Shown here piece by piece: positions 11,477-22,432 of a stretch of DNA of 64,000 bases. Position 1 is the first letter of the stretch. Every line of letters begins with the position of its first letter. The notes under the pieces were generated by a model. The model saw nothing but the letters and a program-made list of their open reading frames with translations, made no database searches and was not told the DNA's origin. The translations under genes and the position numbers were made by a program. The DNA is taken from positions 695,074 to 759,073 of the forward strand of contig NW_022985550.1 of NCBI RefSeq assembly GCF_010093815.1, read 5' to 3'. The DNA comes from Pseudovirgaria hyperparasitica. Taxonomy: Eukaryota; Ascomycota; Dothideomycetes; Acrospermales; Acrospermaceae.

Positions 11477-13071
11477 TTAACCGAAGAGAGCATCACCAAG
11501 GCGAATGGATACAGTCTTGGTCTGTAGGTAATTATCAAGAGCGGCCTCACCAAGCTCACGGCCGATACCAGACTCCTTGAAGCCACCGAACGGTAGCTGG
11601 TGATGGAGAGTATTGTAGGTGTTGACCCACACTGTCCCGGCGCGTAGAGCATTCGAAACCTCGATGGCAGTATTGAGGTTCGATGTGTGGACAGCCGCGG
11701 CGAGACCGTAGGTAGTGGCGTTACCTAGACGAATAGCATCTTCCTTGTTCTTGAACTTTGCAATGGAGCAGACTGGGCCGAAAATCTCCTCTTGCATTAT
11801 CTTCATGTCCTCAGACACGTTGGAGAAGATGGTTGGCTCGATGAAGTAACCCTTCTCACCCTTTCGCTTACCTCCGATTTCGACAGTGGCACCAGCAGTC
11901 TTACCAGCATCAATGTAGCTCATAATGCGGTCAAACTGAACTTGCGAGACCTGAGGACCCTGGAAAGTATTGGCATCGAATGGGTCACCAACAACATTCT
12001 TAGCCGCGCGCTCCTTGAATCGCTGGACGAACTTGTCGTAGATAGACTCCTGAACGTAGATACGAGATCCAGCGCAGCAGCACTGGCCATGGTTGAAGAA
12101 GATTCCAAAGTTAACCCATGATATGGCGTTGTCAATGTCGGCATCCTCGAACACTAAGTTAGGGCTCTTTCCACCGAGCTCAAGAGTTACCTTCTTGAGG
12201 TTAGAGCCAGCGGCAGCCTTCATGATAGTGCGGCCGACGACAGTTGAACCTGTGAACGCGACCTTGTCGACATCCATATGTGCAGAGATAGCGGCACCAG
12301 CAACCTTGCCGAAACCAGAGATGATGTTGATAACACCTGGTGGAAAGCCAGCTTCTTTGATGAGATTCGCAGCAATCAAAGCTGACAGAGGAGTCTGTTC
12401 AGCGGTCTTAAGGACAACGGTGTTACCGGCAGCGACAGCGGGGCCAATCTTCCACGCCCACATGAGGATTGGAAAGTTCCACGGGATGATCTGACCGCAC
12501 ACACCAATCTGTACAATGTTAGAGTATCCTCTCATGTTATTCAAGGGAATATATAACTCACAGGCTCCTTCTTGATGTAGTTAAAGGTGTCAGGTGTGGT
12601 GTCTACGACCTTACCCTCAATCTTGTCTGCCCATCCACCGTAGTATCTGAGTGTAGCGGCGGCCATGCCCACATCGCCCTTTGCCATAGTGATGGCCTTA
12701 CCGTTATCTAGCGACTCACAAGCGGCGAGCTTATCGATGTTGGCCTCCATGAGATCGGCAAGTTTGCGTAGAAGCTTGCCACGGTTCTCTGGGGTCTCTT
12801 TTCTCCAAGCACCCTCGAATGCCTTGCGGGCGGCGGCGACAGCAATGTCGACATCCTTTTCGGTGGCCTCAGCAACAGAAGTGATGACTGTTTCATCGGC
12901 TGGGTTGACGACTTCAAAGGTCTTGCCATCAACACCGTTGACCCATTCGTTGTTGATGAAGCTGCAGCAGGGTTAGCAGTCCGATAGAGTGACGGATGGG
13001 TTGTCGGAGACTTACAGGCCAGTGGGCTGCTCCCACGAGGCGTGAGCGGTCTTCAATTGAGCGGTAGACAT
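11477..13071 (-). CDS. NAD(P)-dependent aldehyde dehydrogenase, Alt a 10 type
   Basis: Three exons, 13071-13016, 12961-12562 and 12508-11477, with introns of 54 and 53 nt, give 495 aa, the usual class length. The start [19 protein letters not shown] leads into [17 protein letters not shown]. Key parts: GQIIPWNFP, the Rossmann loop FTGSTVVGR, general base Glu262 in LELGGKSP, catalytic Cys296 in [10 protein letters not shown], and the C-terminal [16 protein letters not shown]. No targeting peptide, so probably cytosolic. These enzymes oxidise acetaldehyde and other aldehydes to acids; the sequence closely follows the Alternaria allergen Alt a 10 as remembered. Intron 2 separates TFNYIKKEP from IGVCGQ in phase 0. 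Confidence 0.93.
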
Positions 13072-14381
13072 GATATTTTCGTGTTATGAGGTCAACTGTT
13101 GATTGTAGAAGGTGTATGTGGAGAGCAAAAGAGATCTGGGCAGGGTGGCGGGGAATGTGAAGGTTAAGTAGGCGCACGGCAGGTCGAGCATCACGGTATC
13201 AGCGATCCATTGCTCGTCCTGCCCTCATCATAGCGCGGATGCATCAACAGGTGGAGCTTCCGGTTACTACTATGGATACAGCCAGATCCGCGCGGTCTCG
13301 AATGGAACAGGAGTGGGAGCCAGCTTGATCAAGCCAATTGGAATGCCACCACCAAACATGGAGGCCCCTCCCAGCTAAACAAGCTGTCCCTCCGCCCGTA
13401 AACATTTCACTGCGGGGGCTGTCTCGACCCCGCAGCGTCACTCTCTGCACAACTTGTTGAACTGTCCGAGCCTTCTCCGAGCACTCCTGATGCAAAGTGT
13501 GTTGTCATGTAATATGGAGGTTTGCAATTGTCGATGACCTGCCTCGGATTTCCTTCCCAGTCCTGTCGCATGCATCTAGAATCAGCACCAGCAATGGATC
13601 AATTCTACGCTCTTCTATGCGTGCTGTAAGAGTGATATATATGTCGGTCTCATGGCCACCGAGGTCGTCTGCACAGTAGTAGAATACTGCAAATTTACAC
13701 TCACCCTGGTAGATGATATGCCACTAAGCTGCCCCTCGTCTCACTCGGCTTCCTTTGGAGCGAGCCATGTTTACCGTCACCACGGGTGTTCAATAATGAC
13801 AGAGAGCGGGCCTGGTGTCAATCCAGGCGTGGTGGACGTACACCATGCCCAATTGTCTTCACAATACGCTGCGCCTTCAACGCAGTCGTACCCAGCTACA
13901 ACGTTATCTGCAGAATCTGAGGCACAGTGGCGTCTTTGCCTAGCCAACCACTCCTTATCCCGTGTCAATATTCCGCACAAACGGAACTTGGTTCTGCCTA
14001 GTGAAAGTATTGCGTGACCTCCTGTCGCCGAGCAATGTGCACTCGTCCGGGCCGTACACTGGTAGTGGATTGGCGCTGTAATGGGAAGTCATTCAAGAAC
14101 CGTAAATCCCGTGATTGGTAGTGGCAAAGGTGTTTCCATTCCTTTTGTTTGAATATGCCCTAACTATCAGAACCCTGCATGACCATCGCCCGCCTGGTCC
14201 TGATCGTGATGTCCCCTCTGAATCAAACTCTTACAAGCGCCGTTGCCCCATTGTTGACCATTTGGATATGTCGATCGATAATACAGATATAAGAAAAGCC
14301 AGTCTGAGAAAACACTTTGAATGGAAATCCGAATGCAGGTCGTATTACCGCGCAGCGGACAAATGTCGGATCTGTCATCGA
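13072..14381. other. Intergenic, no supported gene
   Basis: About 1.3 kb upstream of the aldehyde dehydrogenase and downstream of YRA1. Frames such as 13652-14017 (+) have no supporting features. Probably promoter plus 3' flank. Confidence 0.55.
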
Positions 14382-16016
14382 TCACTGAATATCGTCGACC
14401 ATGCCGACATCTCCACCATTAGTGGCTGGTTGCGCTGAACCTCCATTGGGTACGGTTGTATCACCTGCTCCGCCAACGAAGTAGTCAGCCATATCAGCAT
14501 CGAGCTCTTCCTGTGTCTTCTTGGGCTTTCCCCTAGGCCCACCACGCTTCGCCTTTCCAGCCTTGCCAGTAGCCGGCTTCGCGGCGTTGGCAGGTTTAGG
14601 CTGAGCCTTTGTGGGCTTAGGTTTTCTGCGGGAGTATTAGAATTGCGCAGGCTCCAGAGAACAGTGGCTACACTCACGTGATCCGATCTTTCAAGTTCTT
14701 GGCCTGCGGAATTGCGGGAGCATCGTGAGGTCCGAGGACGAGTTCAACCTTCATGGGCGATTGGTCAACCTTAACGCCATTCATCTCCTCCGCGGCTTGG
14801 GCGGCTGCATGAGAATCGCGGAAGATAACGGTGCAGATCCCGCGGCTCTTGCCGTCTGGTCCATAAGACATCAGCACTTTCTTGACGGGGCTAATTGTCT
14901 TGCCGAAGTACTCCTGTGAGAGAAAGGGTTTTGATTAGTCCACGGCAAAGAAGTTTGCGATGAAAACGCAGAATACACAAGGATTGCATGGTAATATTGC
15001 CAATCCTGAAACTCCAGTCCGGTATGCAGGAACGTATGATGTCGAAAAAGCCACAACAGCGGTCACAGCAGCAGCAAAGGTCAGCAAGTTAGTAACGGTG
15101 ACCTGCTCCGTGTCGTTCGGATGACTAGGTCAAGTGTGTAAAGATGTGACCTATGAAAGCCAAAGTTGGACCGTTGAGGTTCATGATGACGATGAGATCA
15201 TCACTAATCCCGTTGGTGCGTGTCTGGAAACACGTACATGAGCGAATATAAACAGACTGAGGAAATTGGGCGATATTCATCAATCGAGAAACAGGTCCGG
15301 CCGATATAAAAGACTGCTGTGAGGCTGCCCTTCGCTGCTGTGTTCACTGATGGGTTTGTTTTCACCATGAACCAATCGCGCCGGTAAATCGAATAACATG
15401 AGTCTGCTTCGTACACTCCTACAGTCCTGCATACTAGCTGAGATCTGTGCTGACCAGGCACCACTAAGCAGTATTCACGCCAGGAACTGTATGTATAGAG
15501 TGGTTCTCGATCCGCATTCAGCATATTCAATGCGAGCAGGATGAGAGAAGAGCACGCATAACTCCAGAGCGTTTGACTCATGGTTTGCTCCGGGTAGGAG
15601 TAACTTTGTGGAATAGGGGTGGATGATATCGCACGAACGTCTCACGGATAGGAGTAGGAGTTTCAAGGGCTCGATAGCCTTCACGGCAAACGTACCTTCA
15701 TCATAGCCTCAGTGACATCTGGGGGCTGTAATTGTTAGTGCGAGATCTCTTTACGTTCTTGGCATGGACATCTTGTACGAACCAAGTTGCTGACGATAAT
15801 CTTGCTCTCGACTGAGCGATGTGGTCCAGTTGGTACAGCTCGGCTCCCGACTGGCTTGACGGCCTTTGTCGTCTTCTTCACGCCTCCAACAGGAGCGGTG
15901 ACAGTTCCATTGGTCTTGGCAGTACCTCGTGGACCGCGACGAGTTGCACGCCCTTTAGTCTGGCTGCGAGCTCCTTTGAGGATGTCATCGAGAGATTTGT
16001 CAAGTTTTCCGGTCAT
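14382..16016 (-). CDS. YRA1: mRNA export adaptor YRA1/ALYREF with a 782-nt intron
   Basis: Four exons, 16016-15783, 15725-15696, 14913-14678 and 14625-14382, give 247 aa. The N-terminal KLDKSLDDILK is the REF box that binds the Sub2/UAP56 helicase, followed by an Arg/Gly/Lys-rich linker. The RRM (about 70-150) starts at IIVSNLPPDVTEAMMK and continues EYFGKTISPVKKVLMSY and RGICTVIFRD. The C-terminus is Lys/Gly-rich and ends in the typical QEELDADMADYF box. The protein loads on nascent mRNA and hands it to the Mex67 export receptor in the nucleus. Introns 1 and 3 are ordinary (57 and 52 nt), but intron 2 (15695-14914) is 782 nt, with donor GTACGT, a GACTAAT branch site at 14940-14934 and acceptor CACAG. 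This 10- to 15-fold outlier recalls the autoregulatory intron of yeast YRA1. Confidence 0.92.
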
Positions 16017-16510
16017 CGTGCTGGTGTCGGTTGAAGGATAGTTGAGCTAGGTATTTTGATAGCTCGTAGCAAGGAGCGTTATGCAGTAAGCGAAAGGTAT
16101 GTAAGACTCAAGGACTGAGCTCTTCTGAAAGCAATTTTGGTCGGTGAAGCCGTGACGCGCGCGCGAAGTATACGCGGGATGGCAGGCTTGAGGTGAGAAA
16201 TCTTTCAGAAGCTAGACGTCGGATTAAGTGCGACGACGGTAAGTGAGAGTTCGTGACGCGTTTTTGATGATGCGCAAGGTTAAAGTGATGTGAGGTCGGT
16301 GGTGACTGATTTAACAGTGGTAAAGAACAGGAATCGCGACAATTAGGCAGGAGGGAGGCGGCCCAGCTTAGACTATAAGGCTAAGCCTGTTGCGATACAT
16401 CGATCACGTGCCAGGCCTGAGGCTGCCGCGCTATTGATCCATGCCGTAGCTCAAGTTACCAATGCACGCATTCCGACGGTACCTAGAAGGCAAGAAGATG
16501 GACCGGTGAA
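16017..16510. promoter_or_regulatory. Divergent promoter region of YRA1 and VPS11
   Basis: 494 bp separate the two start codons, which point away from each other. No frame is present, so the segment must carry both promoters and leaders. GC-rich CG-repeat patches (around 16155-16165 and 16255) are visible; no factor site is claimed. Confidence 0.5.
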
Positions 16511-19500
16511 ATGGCGTTGTCAGTAAGTCGACCGTGAACCAAAACTCGCGTGCACATCCACTGATCGCGCGCAGTGGAAAGCCTTCAAATTCTTCGACGT
16601 CGCCCAGGTGAAGCTTCCTGAAGATGAGATTGCTTCTCTATCTGAGGTATGAGCTGTAACGATGATCACAGCGGGTTTGCTAAGATAGAGTAGCAGGGCA
16701 ATATCACCTCAGTAGCCTCTGGTTCCGAGAATGTATTTCTTGGAAGCACAGATGGCCAGGTTCGCATCCTCTCGCATACTTTCAAAGTTGTCCGAACCTA
16801 CAAGGCGCATGATGAGGGTGCTATTACCCATATGAAGCAAGTCCAGGGAACTTCGCTGCTAGTCACAATCGCAGAAGACTCCCCGAAGGAGCCTGTGCTG
16901 AAGGTGTGGGCGCTGGACAAGGTAGAGAAGAAAACTGGGATGCCAAGATGTCAAAGTACGCTGACGATACACAACGGGCGGAGACCTTTCCCTGTAAGTA
17001 GAGATAGGTGGACCATAATTAATGGCTGACATGAAAAGATTACTGCATTCGCGGCCCTCGAGGACCTATCACAACTTGCCGTTGGTTTTGGAAACGGATC
17101 CGTCACAGTGGTACGTGGAGATCTGATACACGATCGCGGCGCGAAACAGCGGACAGTCTTCGAGACTGAGGAGCCCATAACTGGTATTGAGTTCCGAGAA
17201 GGCAATACAACAACGCTTTACATCGCTACTACGGGAAAAATTTCAACTCTGATCATATCCGGGCGGGGACAAGGGCAACCGGCTCGTTCGCTAGAAGACA
17301 CGGGTTGCGCAGCTGGTTGTATGTGCGTGGATAACTATACACGTGATGTGATAGTGGCCAGAAATGATGCAATATACTCTTATGGTCTTGCCGGACGAGG
17401 TCCCGTACATACATATGAAGGACCTAAAGATCGAATTGGCATATTCAAGGACTACGTCGCTGTGGTTTCTCCCCCTAGGACAAACACCAATATTCGCACC
17501 GGCGTTTTTAGGGCTTTCGGTGTGGGTCAGGCCGATGACTTATTCAACACATCACGTTTCACCATCCTTAACACAGATCTAAAATTCATTGCATACGAAG
17601 AGTCTCTAAGCTCACGTGTGAAAGCCATATTCTCGGAATGGGGAGACTTTTTCGTTATGACCGATGATGGCAAAGTCAGTACGCTCAAGCACATAAGTGG
17701 ACCTCTGCTGACGTTTACAGCTTTTCAGATACCGCGAGAAAACTTTGCAACAAAAGCTAGATGTCTTGTACCAGAGAAACTACTACATACTTGCCATCAG
17801 TCTTGCGCAAAAGTCTGGCGTAACCACTGCACAGTTGAACGTAATCCTACGGAGATACGGGGATCACTTATATCAAAAGCAAGATTATGATACAGCGATG
17901 CAGCAGTACCTCAAAGCTATCGACAACACAGAGCCTTCGCAGGTCATTAGAAAGGTGCGCTGGCCCGGTAGCTTTCATAAAGTATGTTCTGACAAGTACC
18001 AGTTCCTGGATTCCCAACGTATCCAAAATTTGATAGAATATCTGGAGGAACTTCATGAGCATCATAGAGCCACTTCAGATCACACAACATTACTTCTAAA
18101 CTGCTACGCGAAGCTCAAAGATGTAAAGAAGCTCGAAGAGTTTATCAAATCACCAGGTGATCTGAAGTTTGATCTAGACACCGCCATATCAATGTGCCGT
18201 CAAGGTGGCTACTTCGATCAAGCCGCTTACTTAGCAAGGAAGCATAATGAGCACGAACTTGTCGTGGATATTCTGATCGAAGACTCGAAACTCTACGCTG
18301 AAGCCTTGGCATACATATGGCGGCTGGAGCCGGAGGAGGCATGTGGCATGCCCAGTATATTGAGGGGAATAGAGCTAATGCTTTCCAGGCCTTTCACAAC
18401 ATTACCAAGTATGCGACAGTACTCCTGGAGCATTGCCCAAGAGATGCAACCACGCTTTTCATCGACTACTACATTGGCCAGTTCCGGCCGAAGAAGGATA
18501 CTGTGGTGGTTCAAAATGTGGCCACGAGCTCGGGAGGCATGGTCTCAACGGCATCTAATGCTGTCCAGAACCTTGCAGCACTCTTGCCCTTGCCATATAT
18601 GAACGCAAATGCTGCCCAAACGTCCAACGAGGAGCAGAAGTCCACCATGAGCCAAACACAGATCGTAGAGATGGATAATGACGATTCCACTCCAGAGTAC
18701 AAGATCCCGAAACCGCGTTCCGCTTTCTCGGCATTTGTGGATCACCCGGATGAGTTTGTCACGTTTCTCGAATCTTGCATCAATTCTCAAAAGCTGGGCG
18801 AGGATGATAAGACAGATCTGTATACTACTCTGTTTGAGATGTACATCCATACAGCTCGCAACAAGAAGGACGAGGAGCGGGAAGAATGGGAAACCAAGGC
18901 TAAGAAACTTATTGAAGGGAAAAACATCCCTATCGACACCTCAAATGTCCTTTTGCTTTCCCACCTTTCAAATTTTCGCGACGGCACCATCCTCGTACGT
19001 GAGCAACAAGGCCTCAGGTTCGACATATTCCGATCTTATACGAATGCTAAGGATACCAAAGGCGCCATTAAAGCACTTCGCAAATATGGTCCAGAGGACC
19101 CGCAGTTGTATCCCGCGGCTCTAGCATATCTCACGTCTAGCCCAGCCATCTTGCAAGAGGCAGGTGACGAGCTCGATGCAGTTTTGCGAAAGATAGACGA
19201 CGACGGGTTGATGGCACCCTTACAGGTCATACAAACCCTCAGCGCTAACGGTGTAGCAACTATGGGCATGATCAAGAAATATCTTAGTGGGACTATTGAG
19301 CGCGAAAGGCAGGAAATATCAAACGTAAGCTTCATACCTTTCTGGTCCGTAATGCAAATCTGACGTGGGCTGCAGAATCGACGAACTACAGCGACTTTCA
19401 AGAAAGACACAGCCGAGAAGCTAGCGGAACTCGAAACGCTCAACACAAAACCGGAAGTCTTCCAAACAACGAGGTGTTCTGCATGCGGTAATTCGCTTGA

Positions 19501-19759
19501 CCTACCGACGGTACGCTTTCTATGTAAGCATTCGTTCCATCTTCGATGCTTGAACGTTACTCAAGAAGATGATATTGAGAGCGGTGACGTTGAGTGCCCC
19601 ATATGCGCCCCCAACAACGCAACGATCAAGGCAATACGAAAGGCACAACTAGAAAGTGCGGAGCGTCATGATCTTTTCAAAGATGCATTAAAGAGTAGTC
19701 AAGACGGCTTTGGAACGATCAGTGAATGGATGGGTCGTGGTGTTATGGGCGTCGAATAG
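16511..19759 (+). CDS. VPS11: VPS11/PEP5, CORVET/HOPS core subunit with RING finger
   Basis: Eight exons: 16511-16522, 16575-16646, 16697-16993, 17039-17674, 17721-17954, 18003-18338, 18389-19324, 19376-19759; 968 aa. The first exon encodes only MALS. The N-terminal half reads as WD/beta-propeller repeats (GSTDGQVRIL), followed by clathrin-repeat alpha-solenoid (LFRYREKTLQQKLDVLYQ; HTTLLLNCYAKL; LLEHCPRDATTLFIDYY). The C-terminal RING-H2 uses C875, C878, C891, H893, H896, C899, C915 and C918. VPS11 is a core scaffold of the endosome and vacuole tethering complexes that work with Rab5/Rab7 GTPases. The intron at 18339-18388 has a GC donor (GAG|GCATGT); only this junction restores the conserved solenoid frame. 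The intron at 17955-18002 (48 nt) is in frame and stop-free, so retention would insert 16 residues. Confidence 0.92.
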
Positions 19760-20242
19760 CTTGGAATAATGAATCAAGCATGACACCAAAGCAATGCATG
19801 TTCTTGTGTACAGGCTATGGCGTATATGTATATCAGAGCTATGATTCGGAACATGCTTGGAGAAAGGCACGTTACTGCTCTGGAAGTAGATCCCACTAGT
19901 AAATAGAAACATAGTACTAATCAAAGGATAATCATATATTGGTATATTGAATACTATTCTGCTAATACAGAATTATACTATATCATACTACTCAAAAGTC
20001 TTACATTTACCAGAAATCTATTACGTGAACTCTCCAGGTAGAAATAAAAGCTATCCATATAGTGTACTCTATATTAACCCACAGTTGAATCAATAATGTA
20101 ATAATCGAACAAAATGTTGATTTATGCTCAGATCTACTTAAGTCCTCTTGTCGCTTTCCTTCTTTTCAGCCTAGGGACTATATAGCCTGCCTGGCCTCAT
20201 TTGGCAAGAGCGCATTGCTCGATAATCATGTACGCAGTCATA
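19760..20242. other. Intergenic between convergent genes
   Basis: AT-rich 3' flank of VPS11 and of the secreted glycoprotein gene. A small hairpin (ATTCTG-ctaata-CAGAAT) lies near 19955-19972. No gene. Confidence 0.5.
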
Positions 20243-20880
20243 CTATTTCAGCTCCTCCTGAAACGGATCCTGCGCAACTGTGACTGACTCCTTCAGTCCC
20301 GGCATGTTGTTCTGGTCCATAGTCCCTGTCGCACAGAACAGTGTTGCATTGCCAGTGCCGTCATTGAACTGTACGTCGATGGTGTAGGAGAATTTCTTAG
20401 GCCCGCCGAACAAGCTCAATTGGAATATAGGACTTTGTAACACAACCAAGTTCCCTGGAATATACTCTTGAGGACAATTCGTGCCATTGGTAAATGTACA
20501 CCAATCGTACGACTGCATCAATCCGCTTCCTCCCCACACTACCCAGTTAGAATCGATGTTGATATGAGTATTGGCGGTAAAATTTTGGAGGTCGGTTTCT
20601 GAAACAGATTCAAGTAACCAGGAAAACTGAATCGGTGTTTCAGGAACCTGTGTGCTATTGTCCGGACAGCAACACTCGTATTAGCAGGACGCTTATTGAA
20701 ATGTTTGTTGACAAGGAGGGCTTACAGTTGGCTCACAAATGTCAGATTAGACGAACCAAATGACCATAAGCTCGGGTCGCTGCAATAGGTCAAGTTACTG
20801 TTGCCGGATACTGTAGGCCATGTAGAACCCAACGTAGTGGCAGCCATTGCCAGTAAATTCAATACTGTGCCATACCACAT
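20243..20880 (-). CDS. Small secreted N-glycosylated protein, unknown function
   Basis: Exons 20880-20726 and 20654-20243 with a 71-nt intron give 188 aa. Residues 1 to about 20 form a signal peptide (WYGTVLNLLAMAATTLG). The mature chain has four cysteines and five N-glycosylation sequons (two NLT, then NFT, NGT and NAT). No transmembrane segment, GPI signal or recognised enzyme motif is seen. The core reads as beta-rich (WVVWGGSGLMQSYDWC; FQLSLFGGPKKFSYTIDVQF). It is flanked by AT-rich DNA downstream and especially upstream (20990-21680). It could be a cell-wall or apoplastic protein, or an effector candidate; the function is unknown. The spliced frame checks and the donor GTAAGC is typical. 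Confidence 0.65.
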
Positions 20881-21689
20881 CGTCAGGCCTCTCTTGAAAT
20901 GATGTATACGTATGGGTAGTTTGGAAAGACTTTTGTAAAGCTAATAGCAAGGATAGGAGTAGCAAGGAAAGTGGAATGATAACCTCAGTACTAAGCTATT
21001 CGTTGTGAATCAGGTCATGGGCTCGGAGATATATAGACACGAAAATATAAGTAGGATTCTTACTCTAGCCTTTTACAAACAGCATCGATCCGTGTTCATG
21101 CTCTACAGAATAGATAGATACAGTGCTGAAAGTCCACTCCTTGATTGAAGCAGTCCATCCATTAGGACGTGGCTGACAGTCTAGGCCCAGTACTTCCATG
21201 CCAAGTACTCCATTACGCGACGTGGCAGCAAGTCTAGACCAGGTATACTTCCATCTAACACGAGGTAGAAGCCAACCATAGCCGTCTTGAATCGTCTCTT
21301 AATGACAACTCACTAAAAATAAACCTCCATATAATGCTAAACCTGTGATAAGAAAAACGACACAAAAAAGAGCTAAAGAAAAGTTAAGGCTTAGAAATGA
21401 AAGGCAACTTATTAGATGTATACTATGGTAACTTTAGATAATTAGCTAGAATTAGATTATCTACTTATTATTCGCTCTAGTACTTAATATACCTAATAAT
21501 TAGAGGGTATACTTAGAGAGAAGAAGGCTATATATCTATATTACAACGTAAATAAGTTCCTACTAGATAACTTATTAACGTAATAAGAATTATAATCAAT
21601 ATGTATATATATCTGGATAACCACTCTCATAGAACTTACTGTTATGAGGAGAGGTAAAAGAATATCATCGCATGTCCCAAAAGAATAGT
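20881..21689. other. AT-rich intergenic DNA, RIP-like
   Basis: From about 21300 to 21680 the sequence is dominated by TpA-rich runs with no frame, like decayed repeat DNA. It lies between the secreted-protein gene and the tRNA gene. The family of any former repeat cannot be told. Confidence 0.5.
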
Positions 21690-21797
21690 GACAAGAGTGG
21701 GATTTGAACCCACGCTCTTTCGAATTACGGAGCTGAAGCCGAGTGCGACACTCGGGTCTGCCTAAACGTAACGCCTTAACCACTCGGCCATCTTGCC
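21690..21797 (-). tRNA. tRNA-Leu (anticodon UAG) with intron
   Basis: On the minus strand the 7-bp acceptor stem GGCAAGA/TCTTGTC closes with one G-U pair. The D-arm carries A-box bases (TGGCCGAGTGG), the anticodon stem TTACG/CGTAA holds the loop TTTAGGC with anticodon TAG, and the T-arm is GTGGG-TTCAAAT-CCCAC. A variable arm of 11 nt (TTCGAAAGAGC) marks a class II tRNA. About 30 nt between bases 37 and 38 of the anticodon loop form the intron. The loop TTTAGGC is the same as in yeast tRNA-Leu(UAG) as remembered. A TTTT terminator follows at about 21679-21682. Confidence 0.88.
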
Positions 21798-22432
21798 TAT
21801 TTTAGAGAGTATCTCGTTGTGATAATTATATATTAAACTCAAATTTTGTGAGACAGCCGCATAGCATAACGTGATACGTACGTAATATAGAGACTAATTA
21901 ATTAGTATCTACTATATTCTCGACAATTCGAATTTCTAATCTACCATAACGTCGGAGACACCAGCTTCGGCCTTGAGAGTGCACCCTACGAATGCGACAA
22001 TCACATCGACTGCTCGCACTGATGCACATCCATATAATGCCGCGATCATTCATGTATAGTGTAGTGTGTGCAGGACCAAGATCATTTTGTTTCTCCCTGT
22101 AGGGCTCGTCGTATCAAGCTCTAGTCTTTGTTTGGCCTATGCGATAGAGCCTAGCCTACTCCCTAGCTTGAGCTCAGATATGATATTGTCATGCTTATAA
22201 TTATTAGTTATTTGAGTATGATTAAGATGTCTTGTTGGTAGGTAAACTAGATACTAACGTACGGTATGCGATTTACTGTATTAAATTGGCCCAAGCGTCG
22301 ACTTTTTAGAGCTCTGTACCCTTGTAGCCTGTTGGGCTGACTTCGAAAAAAGCTCCATCGGCGGAGTCACATCGCACAACACACGTTGGACACTCCACCA
22401 CACGCTTTCTTTGTTCATAACGTCTGTCCAGC
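21798..22432. other. Intergenic between tRNA-Leu and SEN54
   Basis: AT-rich near the tRNA, normal composition near SEN54. No frame; presumably the upstream region of both genes. Confidence 0.5.

Noticed and set aside
15180-15262. Possible C/D-box snoRNA in the long YRA1 intron (ATGATGA at about 15184, CTGA at about 15258)
   Set aside because: It lies on the strand opposite to the intron, has only a 3-bp terminal stem and no convincing guide.
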